Assembly: GCA_947500585.1 (NCBI GenBank)
Contig: CANMSN010000002.1
Coordinates: 1-64,000, forward strand
Source: an uncultured Flavobacteriaceae bacterium
GTDB taxonomy: Bacteria; Bacteroidota; Bacteroidia; Flavobacteriales; Flavobacteriaceae
Reading direction: 5' to 3'
Length of the DNA: 64,000 nucleotides
Shown here: positions 27,130 to 35,729 of the stretch, piece by piece
Position numbering within the stretch: position 1 is the first letter of the stretch
Layout: each line of letters begins with the position of its first letter
The notes under the pieces: model-generated
What the model saw: only the letters and a program-made list of their open reading frames with translations
What the model was told of the DNA's origin: nothing
Database searches by the model: none
Translations under genes and position numbers: made by a program

Positions 27130-28203
27130 TTAGTTAACTAGAGAGTTTTTGAATTCTTTTTGTTCTGCAATCCAAGCGTCATATTCTTCTTGAGTTTCAA
27201 CTACAATCTTCATTTGCATATTGTAGTGAGACTTTCCACAAATCTTATTACATAAAAGTAAATAATCAAACTCATAGCGTTCTAATGCTTCTTCATTTTT
27301 AGCTAAAAGTTTTTTACTTTTCTCAACTCTAATTTTATTAATTCGGGTAACTTTTTCTTGCATTTGAGCTGTTTCTCTCATTTCTACAGTGGTAACCGTT
27401 GGTGTGAAACCAAATTGAGTTATCATACCTGGAACACAGTTCATCTGTGCTCTAAAATGAGGCATATATGCAGAGTGTAAAACATCTTGAGAACGCATTT
27501 TGAACAATACAGGTCTTCCAACTGGTAAATGTAATTCTGTTGTAATGATATCATCCTGAGCATTAGGATCGGCTTCATCTAAACCAAGAATATTAGCGCG
27601 ATCTATATCAATTAAACGCACATTAGCTTTTCCTAGAGTATTATCTGCGCCTCCATATCTAGCTTTCCAGTTAAACTGTTGCGCATATAATTCAACTATT
27701 AAAGGGTCATCACTTTCATCAACACCCATAATGTTAATCCAAGTATTTAGTCCATAAATAATTAAACCTGCTAAAACAATTACTGGTATAATAGTCCAAA
27801 TAGCTTCTAATTTATTATTATCAGCAAAGAACAATGCTTTTTTTCCTTTTTCTCCTTTGTATTTATAAGCAAAATAATGCAATAAAAATTGAGTGATGGT
27901 CTGAACAACGAAAATGACTATCATGGTTATAACCATCAAACTATCAATAGTTGGTCCATGTTCAGATGCCGAATTAGACATTAAAGGCAAGTCTCCCCAT
28001 TTAACAAAACTAACAATGGTAATAACATAAATGAATGCTAAAAAGCCCATCATTAAATATCCATTGACACTGTTATCCTTATCGGTAGCAACACCTGGAG
28101 TAGCACTTTCGTTTTTAGCTTGAGCTAAATCGAAAATCTTTACCATTTGCCATGTGGCAACTAAAATAAATACTAAAACTATAATTGTTAATAAAGCAGT
28201 CAT
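27130..28203 (-). CDS. ctaC: Cytochrome c oxidase subunit II
   Basis: The 357-residue subunit carries the CuA centre that takes electrons from cytochrome c. It has four hydrophobic segments (about residues 2–20, 50–70, 90–115, 140–162), two more than the usual pair. The periplasmic cupredoxin domain has the CuA motif CNKICGKSHYNM (about 318–329) and the upstream histidine in DVLHSAYMP. Between the cupredoxin strands and the CuA motif lies a charged helical insertion of roughly 35 residues (RETAQMQEKVTRINK onward) that looks like a coiled coil. It may mediate contact inside the act supercomplex; this is inference. It precedes subunit I by 29 nt. Confidence 0.95.
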   Translation of the reverse strand: MTALLTIIVLVFILVATWQMVKIFDLAQAKNESATPGVATDKDNSVNGYLMMGFLAFIYVITIVSFVKWGDLPLMSNSASEHGPTIDSLMVITMIVIFVVQTITQFLLHYFAYKYKGEKGKKALFFADNNKLEAIWTIIPVIVLAGLIIYGLNTWINIMGVDESDDPLIVELYAQQFNWKARYGGADNTLGKANVRLIDIDRANILGLDEADPNAQDDIITTELHLPVGRPVLFKMRSQDVLHSAYMPHFRAQMNCVPGMITQFGFTPTVTTVEMRETAQMQEKVTRINKIRVEKSKKLLAKNEEALERYEFDYLLLCNKICGKSHYNMQMKIVVETQEEYDAWIAEQKEFKNSLVN

Positions 28204-28232
28204 TGGTATCGTTCGTCTTTATTTATATCTAA

Positions 28233-29603
28233 TTAATAATGAAAATCTTCACTTTCTTTTCTAAAAGGATATCCTTTTACAAGTAAAGGTGCTTTTGTTA
28301 AAGCTGTAAATACTACAAATATGAATAATCCAGCAAATAGTAATACTGAACTTATTTCAGGAATACCTATAAACCATCTGTCTCCTACAGTTGCTGGCAT
28401 AATCATGTTGAATATATCTATGTAGTGTCCAAATAATATTACTAACCCAGCCATAACAACAAACCAAGGAATACGCTTGTAATCAGCATTCATTAACATT
28501 AATATTGGGAATACAAAATTCATAACAACCATACCTAAAAATGGTAATTGATAATCTTCGAAACGTGTTACGAAATATGTAACCTCTTCTGGGATGTTTG
28601 AATACCAGATTAACATGAATTGAGAAAACCATAGGTATGTCCAGAAAATACTAAAAGCAAACATAAATTTAGCTACGTCATGTAAATGATTCTCATTTAC
28701 GAATTCTAGCACCCCTTTTGATTTTAAGTAAATAGTAATTAAAGCAATTACTGTAATTCCACTTACAAACATACTAGCAAAAACGTACCATCCGAATAAG
28801 GTAGAAAACCAGTGCGGATCTACACTCATAATCCAATCCCAAGACATCATAGATTCTGTATAAATAAAGAATACTAAAAACCCTGCTGATATACGAAATG
28901 ATTTTTTAAAGTTACTTTTATCTTCAGCTGTATCTTGAGCAATAGAGAATTTACGTGAGAATTGACGGTATAGTACCCATCCACCTAAAAAAATCAGTCC
29001 TCTAATAAAGAACCATGGTTTATTTAACCAACTTGATTTACCAGCAACTAATTTATCATAGTTCTCATGACCTTCAACTGTCATACCTTCTTTTAACCAA
29101 ATAAATAGATGACTATCGGCAAAAAAGGCTATGGCTAAAACAATTAAACCACCAGGAAGTAGATAAGCTGTAATACCTTCCATAACTCTAAACAATACTG
29201 GAGACCAACCTGCTTGTGATGCTATTTGAATCGCATAAAACGCTAAAACGCCTAAAGCAATCATCATGAAAAAGAAAGCTGCGACATATAACGCAGACCA
29301 AGGTCTATTTGCTATTTGGTGCTGGACGTGCTTAATATGTTTTGCATGTTCATCTACTTCAGCATGGGCTGATTCACCTTGACCTTCACCATGTGTATCA
29401 ACTGATGCATGTGCTCCATGACTCGCTTCGTCATGAGTAACCTCTTCACCATGTCCTCCACCGTGATGTGATTCTTCTGCAAGCAAGTGCTCAACTTCTT
29501 CAAAAGATTTATGAGATGTCATAAAACCATATCCTACACCCACCAATCCTAAAATTATTAGTATGATAGAAAATGTCTTTAATTTATTTGAAAATGTATA
29601 CAT
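28233..29603 (-). CDS. actF: Alternative complex III subunit ActF (quinol:cytochrome c oxidoreductase)
   Basis: This is a 456-residue membrane subunit with about ten helices, paralogous in fold to the NrfD-like ActC. ActF is part of the membrane core of alternative complex III, which oxidises menaquinol. After helix 1 (about residues 11–27) comes a striking periplasmic insertion of about 55 residues rich in histidine and glutamate (about 42–97, with EESHHGGGHGEEVTHDEASH). The helical core then begins at WSALYVAAFFFMMI. The gene is placed between actE and the oxidase genes with 20–30 nt spacers, in the canonical actABCDEF order. Confidence 0.93.
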   Translation of the reverse strand: MYTFSNKLKTFSIILIILGLVGVGYGFMTSHKSFEEVEHLLAEESHHGGGHGEEVTHDEASHGAHASVDTHGEGQGESAHAEVDEHAKHIKHVQHQIANRPWSALYVAAFFFMMIALGVLAFYAIQIASQAGWSPVLFRVMEGITAYLLPGGLIVLAIAFFADSHLFIWLKEGMTVEGHENYDKLVAGKSSWLNKPWFFIRGLIFLGGWVLYRQFSRKFSIAQDTAEDKSNFKKSFRISAGFLVFFIYTESMMSWDWIMSVDPHWFSTLFGWYVFASMFVSGITVIALITIYLKSKGVLEFVNENHLHDVAKFMFAFSIFWTYLWFSQFMLIWYSNIPEEVTYFVTRFEDYQLPFLGMVVMNFVFPILMLMNADYKRIPWFVVMAGLVILFGHYIDIFNMIMPATVGDRWFIGIPEISSVLLFAGLFIFVVFTALTKAPLLVKGYPFRKESEDFHY

Positions 29604-29623
29604 ATCTATATAATCTTATCTTC

Positions 29624-30175
29624 TTACTTTTCTAAATCTGCTTTCAACTTTAACACATAAGCTACCACTTGCCAACGCTCCTCTTCATTCAACTGGTTAG
29701 CATAACTACCCATAGCGTTTTTTCCATAATATATTGTGTGATAAACACTTCCTTCGTTTATAGCTCTACCTGCATCATCATAACTTGGAATACCAAGAAT
29801 TTTTTCTCGCTGAACTAATTTCCCTTGTCCATTTCCTTTATTACCATGACAAATACCACAATAAATATCGTATAATTCTTTACCTCTTACTAAATCTACT
29901 TGTGTAGAATCTATAGGGTTAGATAAAGTTGCTTTGGCTAAATCATATCCAGCTGTAGAATTATCTATATCAAAAGGTACATAGCCTCTAGGGATAGAGC
30001 CTTCTGCAGGTAATTGCGCTTCGACACCATTTGGGAAAGTCGCTTCACCATAAGTTTCATAACCAGCAGACTCATACATGTTAGGCATAAATTGGTAGTT
30101 TGGAGCAGAACTCTTATTACAAGACACTGCTACAAAGACAACTGCTATTACTAATATTTTAATTAAGCTTTTCAT
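29624..30175 (-). CDS. actE: Alternative complex III monoheme cytochrome c lipoprotein ActE
   Basis: The 183-residue lipoprotein has a lipobox at VAVSC (Cys19) and a class I cytochrome c domain in its C-terminal half. The heme site is CGICH (about residues 105–109) and the axial methionine is probably in NAMGSY. ActE is one of the periplasmic electron carriers of alternative complex III, passing electrons towards the oxidase. It sits 9 nt below actD and 21 nt above actF in the operon. Confidence 0.94.
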   Translation of the reverse strand: MKSLIKILVIAVVFVAVSCNKSSAPNYQFMPNMYESAGYETYGEATFPNGVEAQLPAEGSIPRGYVPFDIDNSTAGYDLAKATLSNPIDSTQVDLVRGKELYDIYCGICHGNKGNGQGKLVQREKILGIPSYDDAGRAINEGSVYHTIYYGKNAMGSYANQLNEEERWQVVAYVLKLKADLEK

Positions 30176-30183
30176 ATGTATTA

Positions 30184-30714
30184 TTAATGGGCTTTATCAA
30201 CTAAATTAACTTCAACTGCTCCAGTTTCTTTTAGTAAGCTTTCCAACTCACTTTCATTTCCATGAACTGCTATTTCCATTAAGAAATGGTCATCAGTAGT
30301 TCTTGGATCTGGGTTTTCAGCATTTTTAAATGGCCACATTCTGCTGCGTAAGTAAAACGTAATTACCATTAAATGTGCTGCGAAAAATACGGTAAGCTCA
30401 AACATAATTGGAACAAATGCTGGCATATTTTCTATATAACTAAAGCTTGGTTTACCTCCAATATTCTGAGGCCAATCTTCAATCATTATAAAATTCATCA
30501 TTAATATAGCAACCGTTAAACCAACCAAACCATACATAAATGCTGTAATAGCAATACGTGTTGGTTCTAATCCCATAGCTTTGTCTAGCCCATGAACCGG
30601 AAACGGTGTATATATTTCTTCAATGTGATGTTTTTCTGCCTTAACCTTTTTAACGGCAGACATTAAAATATCATCATCGGTATAAATAGCGTGAATAACT
30701 TTTGAAGCTTCCAT
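30184..30714 (-). CDS. actD: Alternative complex III subunit ActD (DUF3341)
   Basis: This is a 176-residue protein with a cytoplasmic N-terminal part starting HAIYTDDDILMSAVKKVKAE, two membrane helices (about residues 55–78 and 98–122), and a short cytoplasmic tail with DPRTTDDHFLMEI. The family (DUF3341) contributes two helices and a peripheral domain to alternative complex III and carries no cofactor. It is tightly packed between actC (10 nt) and actE (9 nt). Confidence 0.93.
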   Translation of the reverse strand: MEASKVIHAIYTDDDILMSAVKKVKAEKHHIEEIYTPFPVHGLDKAMGLEPTRIAITAFMYGLVGLTVAILMMNFIMIEDWPQNIGGKPSFSYIENMPAFVPIMFELTVFFAAHLMVITFYLRSRMWPFKNAENPDPRTTDDHFLMEIAVHGNESELESLLKETGAVEVNLVDKAH

Positions 30715-30723
30715 TGACTATAT

Positions 30724-32454
30724 TTAGTTTATTAATTTTTTAGCTTGTCCAGACCAGTCATCACGTTCTGCTCTTCCTGGGAAAGAACCTGTAATACTAT
30801 CTAACAAATCGTATTCTTTTTTGGTCATTTTACTAACTTGAAGGAACGTATAAATACCAATGCTATTAAGCACTTCCTCCATTTTAGGTCCAATTCCATT
30901 TACTTTCTTTAAATCATCAGCAGTTTGAGTAGCCGCATCAAAAACACCTATGCTTCCTAATAGATTACTCACTTTTTCTGAATTATCTTCTTTAGTAGGC
31001 TCAACAGGTTTAGTTATTACTCCGCCTGAGGCTGAGGTTCTTGCATCTGCTCCAGTTCCTACTAAACTATCTCCTCTTTCTCTAATATTTTTATAACGTT
31101 CACCAGAAGATTTTAAAATTGTCTTAACTTCTGCTTGCGCAATTACTGGGAAAGTTCTTGAGTATAATAAGAATAATACAAAGAAGAATCCAATCGTTCC
31201 TATAAAAATTCCAATATCTACAAATGTAGGAGAGAACATCGTCCATGATGATGGTAAGTAATCACGGTGTAACGAGGTTACGATGATTACAAAACGCTCA
31301 AACCACATACCTATGTTTACCACAATTGAGATAAAGAATGAAAACATGATACTTGTTCTTAATTTCTTAAACCACATAAACTGTGGAGAAAATACATTAC
31401 AAGTCATCATCGCCCAGTATGCCCACCAGTAAGGACCAGTTGCTCTGTTTAAGAATGCATATTGCTCATATTCTACACCAGAATACCACGCAATAAATAA
31501 CTCTGTAATATATGCTACACCAACTATAGAACCCGTAATCATGATGACTATGTTCATTAGTTCGATGTGTTGTACTGTAATATAATCTTCAAGGTTACAC
31601 ACTTTTCTCATAATAATAAGAAGTGTATTTACCATTGCAAATCCTGAGAATACCGCACCAGCAACAAAGTATGGTGGGAATATTGTTGTATGCCAACCTG
31701 GAATTACCGAAGTTGCGAAGTCAAACGATACAATCGTGTGTACAGAAAGTACTAATGGTGTTGCTAAACCTGCAAGTACCAAAGATACTTCTTCAAAACG
31801 TTGCCAATCTTTAGCACGACCAGACCATCCAAAACTTAATAATGAATATATTTTCTTTTGAAATGGCTTAATGGCTCTATCTCTAAGCATCGCAAAATCT
31901 GGTAATAAACCAGTCCACCAGAATACTAATGATACCGACAAATATGTTGAAATTGCAAATACATCCCAGAGTAATGGTGAGTTAAAGTTTACCCATAAAG
32001 AACCAAATTGATTTGGAATTGGTAATACCCAATAACCTAACCATGGACGACCCATGTGAATAATTGGAAATAATCCAGCTTGAACTACAGAGAATATAGT
32101 CATTGCTTCCGCAGAACGGTTAATAGCCATTCTCCATTTTTGACGGAATAATAATAGTACCGCCGAAATTAGTGTTCCTGCGTGACCAATACCAACCCAC
32201 CAAACGAAGTTAGTAATATCCCAAGCCCAACCTACGGTTTTATTTAAACCCCAAGTTCCAATACCTGTAGATATTGTATAAATAATACATCCAATACCCC
32301 AAAGAAAAGCCGCAAGTGCAATGCCAAAAACTATCCACCATTGCTTATTCGCTTTTCCTTCAACAGGCTTAGCCACATCAACAGTAACATCGTGATATGA
32401 TTTTTCTCCTGTAACTAAGGGTCTTCTAATAGGTGCTTCGTAATGAGACGCCAT
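30724..32454 (-). CDS. actC: Alternative complex III subunit ActC (NrfD-like) with C-terminal helix-hairpin-helix domain
   Basis: This 576-residue membrane protein has about ten helices and NrfD/polysulfide-reductase-type signatures (WWVGIGHAGTLISAVLLLFR, FWWTGLLPDF). ActC forms the proposed quinol site and a proton path of alternative complex III. After the last helix (about residue 445) comes a low-complexity linker. The chain ends in a soluble domain (about 510–576) with KVNGIGPKMEEVLNSIGIYT, a helix-hairpin-helix fold of the kind seen in DNA-binding proteins and in some ribosomal and Nuo subunits. The fusion is not needed for electron transfer and its role is unknown. An 8-bp sequence repeat lies 2 nt before the start codon. 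Confidence 0.93.
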   Translation of the reverse strand: MASHYEAPIRRPLVTGEKSYHDVTVDVAKPVEGKANKQWWIVFGIALAAFLWGIGCIIYTISTGIGTWGLNKTVGWAWDITNFVWWVGIGHAGTLISAVLLLFRQKWRMAINRSAEAMTIFSVVQAGLFPIIHMGRPWLGYWVLPIPNQFGSLWVNFNSPLLWDVFAISTYLSVSLVFWWTGLLPDFAMLRDRAIKPFQKKIYSLLSFGWSGRAKDWQRFEEVSLVLAGLATPLVLSVHTIVSFDFATSVIPGWHTTIFPPYFVAGAVFSGFAMVNTLLIIMRKVCNLEDYITVQHIELMNIVIMITGSIVGVAYITELFIAWYSGVEYEQYAFLNRATGPYWWAYWAMMTCNVFSPQFMWFKKLRTSIMFSFFISIVVNIGMWFERFVIIVTSLHRDYLPSSWTMFSPTFVDIGIFIGTIGFFFVLFLLYSRTFPVIAQAEVKTILKSSGERYKNIRERGDSLVGTGADARTSASGGVITKPVEPTKEDNSEKVSNLLGSIGVFDAATQTADDLKKVNGIGPKMEEVLNSIGIYTFLQVSKMTKKEYDLLDSITGSFPGRAERDDWSGQAKKLIN

Positions 32455-32455
32455 A

Positions 32456-32483
32456 TTTATTTGTTTATTTGTTTATTTGTTTA
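32456..32483 (-). repeat. Simple sequence repeat (TTTATTTG)3.5 next to the actC start
   Basis: Three and a half perfect copies of an 8-bp unit occupy the bases immediately before the actC start codon, so they cover its ribosome-binding region. Copy-number change could alter actC translation; there is no direct evidence for that. Confidence 0.7.
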
Positions 32484-32549
32484 GAGGTTTATCTGTTCGA
32501 AGCTTATGTCAGCATTTAACTTTTAAACCTTTTAACTTTTTACTTTAAT

Positions 32550-35500
32550 TTATGCTTCTGTTGTATTTCTCACCTTAGTTTGATACTGCACATTAGGCTT
32601 AGTACCAACACTTTCTAATAAGTGATACATACGATCATCTTTTAAAAGTTTTGCAACTTTACTGTCTTTATCATTAATGTCTCCAAAGGTCATTGCTCCA
32701 TTGCTACAAGCTGCAGAACATGCTGTTTGGAATTCGCCATCTTTAATTTCACGTCCATCACGTTTTGCATCCAAAATTGTTTTTTGTGTTTTTTGAATAC
32801 ACATAGAACATTTTTCCATCACACCACGAGAACGAACAACTACATCTGGGTTTAATACCATACGTCCTAAATCATCATTCATATGGTAATCAAACTCATC
32901 ATTTCCGTTATACAAGAACCAGTTGAAACGACGTACTTTATAAGGACAGTTATTTGCACAATATCTAGTACCTACACAACGGTTGTAAGCCATATGGTTT
33001 TGACCTTGACGACCATGTGATGTCGCCGCAACTGGACAAACAGTTTCACAAGGTGCGTGATTACAATGTTGACACATTACTGGTTGGAATGCTACTTGAG
33101 GATTCTCAGATGCATTTTCCATTTCACCAAATTCACTTAATGAACTTCCTAATCCAGAAATATTATCTTTTTTCTCATTATCTCCTTCAAATGATTCTTC
33201 AGATGAATAATATCTATCTATACGCAACCAGTGCATATCACGGCTACGACGTACTTCAGTTTTACCTACAACAGGTACATTATTTTCTGCGTGACAAGCA
33301 ATAACACAAGCGCCACATCCTGTACAAGCATTTAAATCGATTGATAAATTAAAATGATGACCAATTGAACGATCAAATTCATCCCATAAATCAACTTCTG
33401 GTGATGTTACTGGAGTTTCTTCGTGATTTAAAGATACTTTAGGAACTTTGTTCCAACCATGCTCATGATCTTCTTTATCATACGTATTAAATATCTCTAG
33501 AGTTGTTTCTTTAATAATATCACCACGACCCATTAAGGTATTATGTAATTGTACTGATGCAAATTCATGCTCACCAGCAGCAGCTTCAACAGTTACGTTT
33601 TGTACATTATTAAAACCTTGGTATAATACATAGACATTAACACCTGTTTGCATTTCAGTTTTTAACCCTTTTGTTTTTCCGTAGCCTAATGCTAATCCAA
33701 CTGAACCTTTAGCTTGTCCTGGTTGAATCATTACAGGTACTTTTAAAGTTACACCATTTACTGTAACATTTGCATAACTACCATTTAACGCACCGTTTGC
33801 AACGTGTTTATTGGTTAAACCAAGCGTATCAGCATCCGCTTTTGAAATGGTTAAGTAGTTATCCCAAGATGCTCTTGTAATAGGATCTGGAAATTCTTGT
33901 AACCACGGGTTATTGGCTTGTTGCCCATCTCCCATACCTACTTTGGTATATAATGTCAATTCTAATCCCTCAGTACTTTTTGCAGATGCAGCTAATGCTC
34001 TAGCAGCATTTCCTGAAGGTTCTTCAACGGTTTCTTCAGTTTCAGCAACGTTTTCTATTTCAGCATCAATAGTTCCTACAAAAACACCATCATGTAGCGC
34101 TTTATTAAAAGAACTTTCACCTAAAATAGTAGATCCCCAAGCCTCTTTTATATAATCATGATAAGAAACATCGTTTCCTGTCCATTTTAATAAAACATCT
34201 TGAAATTGTTTGGTATCAAATAAAGGACGAATCGTTGGCTGTATTAAAGCATAATGTCCTTTCTTTAATTCTACATCACCCCAAGATTCTAAATAGTGAG
34301 GTGCCGCAGCAATATATTGTACTTCTGATGACGTTTCATCTACTTTCATAGAAAATGCAACAGATAGTTTTGTTTTTTTTAATCCTTCTACAAAATCAGC
34401 AGCATTTGCTAATGTGTAAACTGGATTTACACCGCTCATTATAATAGCGCCAACTTTTCCAGCTTTCATATCTGCAACTAATTTAGCTACAGCTTTATCA
34501 TTACCTTGTCTTGTTTTTATAGGTGTTTTTGGATCAAATGCTTTACTCGATAAGGCTTCATTAATCTCTAAAGCCACCGTTTGCGCATTTACATCTTGGA
34601 TTCCTGTAACAACTAGACCTTTACTACCCGCTTTTTTAAGTTGAGATGCAGCACTTTTTACTGCAGTTTCAATATGTTCTGGCAACGTTCCTGAAACAGA
34701 ACCACCAACAACATAACTATATAATTTTGCTAAAGCTAATTTTTGTTGCGTAGGGGTTAATGGCACACGCTTATCTGCATTTGCACCAGTTAACGACATA
34801 TTAGATTCAAATTGAATATGACGTGACATTTTACCATGATCTGGTACTCTATTTTTAGAATACCCAGAATCAAATCCGCCACCTTGCCAATCACTTAGAA
34901 AATCGGCTCCAACAGAAACAATTGTCATTGCTTTTGCAAAATCATAATTTGCTAAAGCACGTTCACCATATTTTGCTTGATAAGCATCTAATGCAGCAGA
35001 TTCAGATACCGCATCATAAACAACATGACGAACATTACCATATTTTTCAGAGAATTCTGAAACTAATTTACTTGTAGAGGGACTCGCGAAAGTTTGTGTT
35101 AATAACACAATATCTTTATTAGCCGCAGCTATTTTTGTTAATTCAGAAGTTGTTTCAGCATTAAAAGTTTCCCAAGAAATAGACTCTCCATCTTTTTTAG
35201 GACCTTGAACTCTTAAGCTATCATACAAACCTAAAACCGAAGCATTTACTCTAGCATTTGCACTACCATTGGTAGCTGCCATAGTATTATTCTCAATTTT
35301 AATTGGACGACCTTCACGCGTTTTAACTAAAACACTAGCAAAATCAAATCCATCGGCAATTGTTGTTGCATAATAGTTAGCAACTCCAGGAATAATCTCG
35401 GTTGGTTGTACTATGTATGGAATTGATTTTTTTACAGGACCTTCACAAGCAGCTAAAGAAGCAGCAGCTGTACTAAACCCAACATATTTTAAGAAATCGC

Positions 35501-35657
35501 GACGTGTTGTAGAGGTCTCTTGTAATGTTTCTTTATCACCTAAAAATTCATCAGTAGGGATTTCTGCTACAAACTCGTTTTGTTTTAGCGTCTCAACAAT
35601 AGAGCTATTTTCGTTTAGCTCTTCAACACTTTTCCAGTATTTCTTGTTTGATGACAT
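32550..35657 (-). CDS. actB: Alternative complex III iron-sulfur subunit ActB
   Basis: This 1035-residue periplasmic subunit is related to molybdopterin oxidoreductases fused to a ferredoxin-like module. A twin-arginine signal lies unusually deep at residues about 51–75 (TTRRDFLKYVGFSTAAASL), typical of the 'TAT-variant-translocated' class. The molybdopterin-like part spans about 80–735 but in ActB holds no molybdenum. The C-terminal part has four cysteine clusters for Fe-S centres: CTGCGACVIAC, CQHCNHAPCETVC, CVGTRYCANNC and CSMC…CSAAC. Electrons from menaquinol pass through these clusters to the ActA hemes. actC follows after 95 nt; actA precedes by 72 nt containing a dispersed repeat. Confidence 0.95.
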   Translation of the reverse strand: MSSNKKYWKSVEELNENSSIVETLKQNEFVAEIPTDEFLGDKETLQETSTTRRDFLKYVGFSTAAASLAACEGPVKKSIPYIVQPTEIIPGVANYYATTIADGFDFASVLVKTREGRPIKIENNTMAATNGSANARVNASVLGLYDSLRVQGPKKDGESISWETFNAETTSELTKIAAANKDIVLLTQTFASPSTSKLVSEFSEKYGNVRHVVYDAVSESAALDAYQAKYGERALANYDFAKAMTIVSVGADFLSDWQGGGFDSGYSKNRVPDHGKMSRHIQFESNMSLTGANADKRVPLTPTQQKLALAKLYSYVVGGSVSGTLPEHIETAVKSAASQLKKAGSKGLVVTGIQDVNAQTVALEINEALSSKAFDPKTPIKTRQGNDKAVAKLVADMKAGKVGAIIMSGVNPVYTLANAADFVEGLKKTKLSVAFSMKVDETSSEVQYIAAAPHYLESWGDVELKKGHYALIQPTIRPLFDTKQFQDVLLKWTGNDVSYHDYIKEAWGSTILGESSFNKALHDGVFVGTIDAEIENVAETEETVEEPSGNAARALAASAKSTEGLELTLYTKVGMGDGQQANNPWLQEFPDPITRASWDNYLTISKADADTLGLTNKHVANGALNGSYANVTVNGVTLKVPVMIQPGQAKGSVGLALGYGKTKGLKTEMQTGVNVYVLYQGFNNVQNVTVEAAAGEHEFASVQLHNTLMGRGDIIKETTLEIFNTYDKEDHEHGWNKVPKVSLNHEETPVTSPEVDLWDEFDRSIGHHFNLSIDLNACTGCGACVIACHAENNVPVVGKTEVRRSRDMHWLRIDRYYSSEESFEGDNEKKDNISGLGSSLSEFGEMENASENPQVAFQPVMCQHCNHAPCETVCPVAATSHGRQGQNHMAYNRCVGTRYCANNCPYKVRRFNWFLYNGNDEFDYHMNDDLGRMVLNPDVVVRSRGVMEKCSMCIQKTQKTILDAKRDGREIKDGEFQTACSAACSNGAMTFGDINDKDSKVAKLLKDDRMYHLLESVGTKPNVQYQTKVRNTTEA

Positions 35658-35695
35658 ATTATATAATTGAATTACTTCTTATTAAATTTATTGCA

Positions 35696-35718
35696 CTTAG
35701 ACTACGCTCAGTGTGACA
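35696..35718. repeat. Dispersed small repeat (CTTxGACTACGCTCAG family), copy 2
   Basis: CTTAGACTACGCTCAGTGTGACA lies in the 72-nt actA–actB spacer. One base differs from the core of the other copies (CTTAGACT against CTTCGACT). Confidence 0.7.
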
Positions 35719-35729
35719 CTCTATATTTA

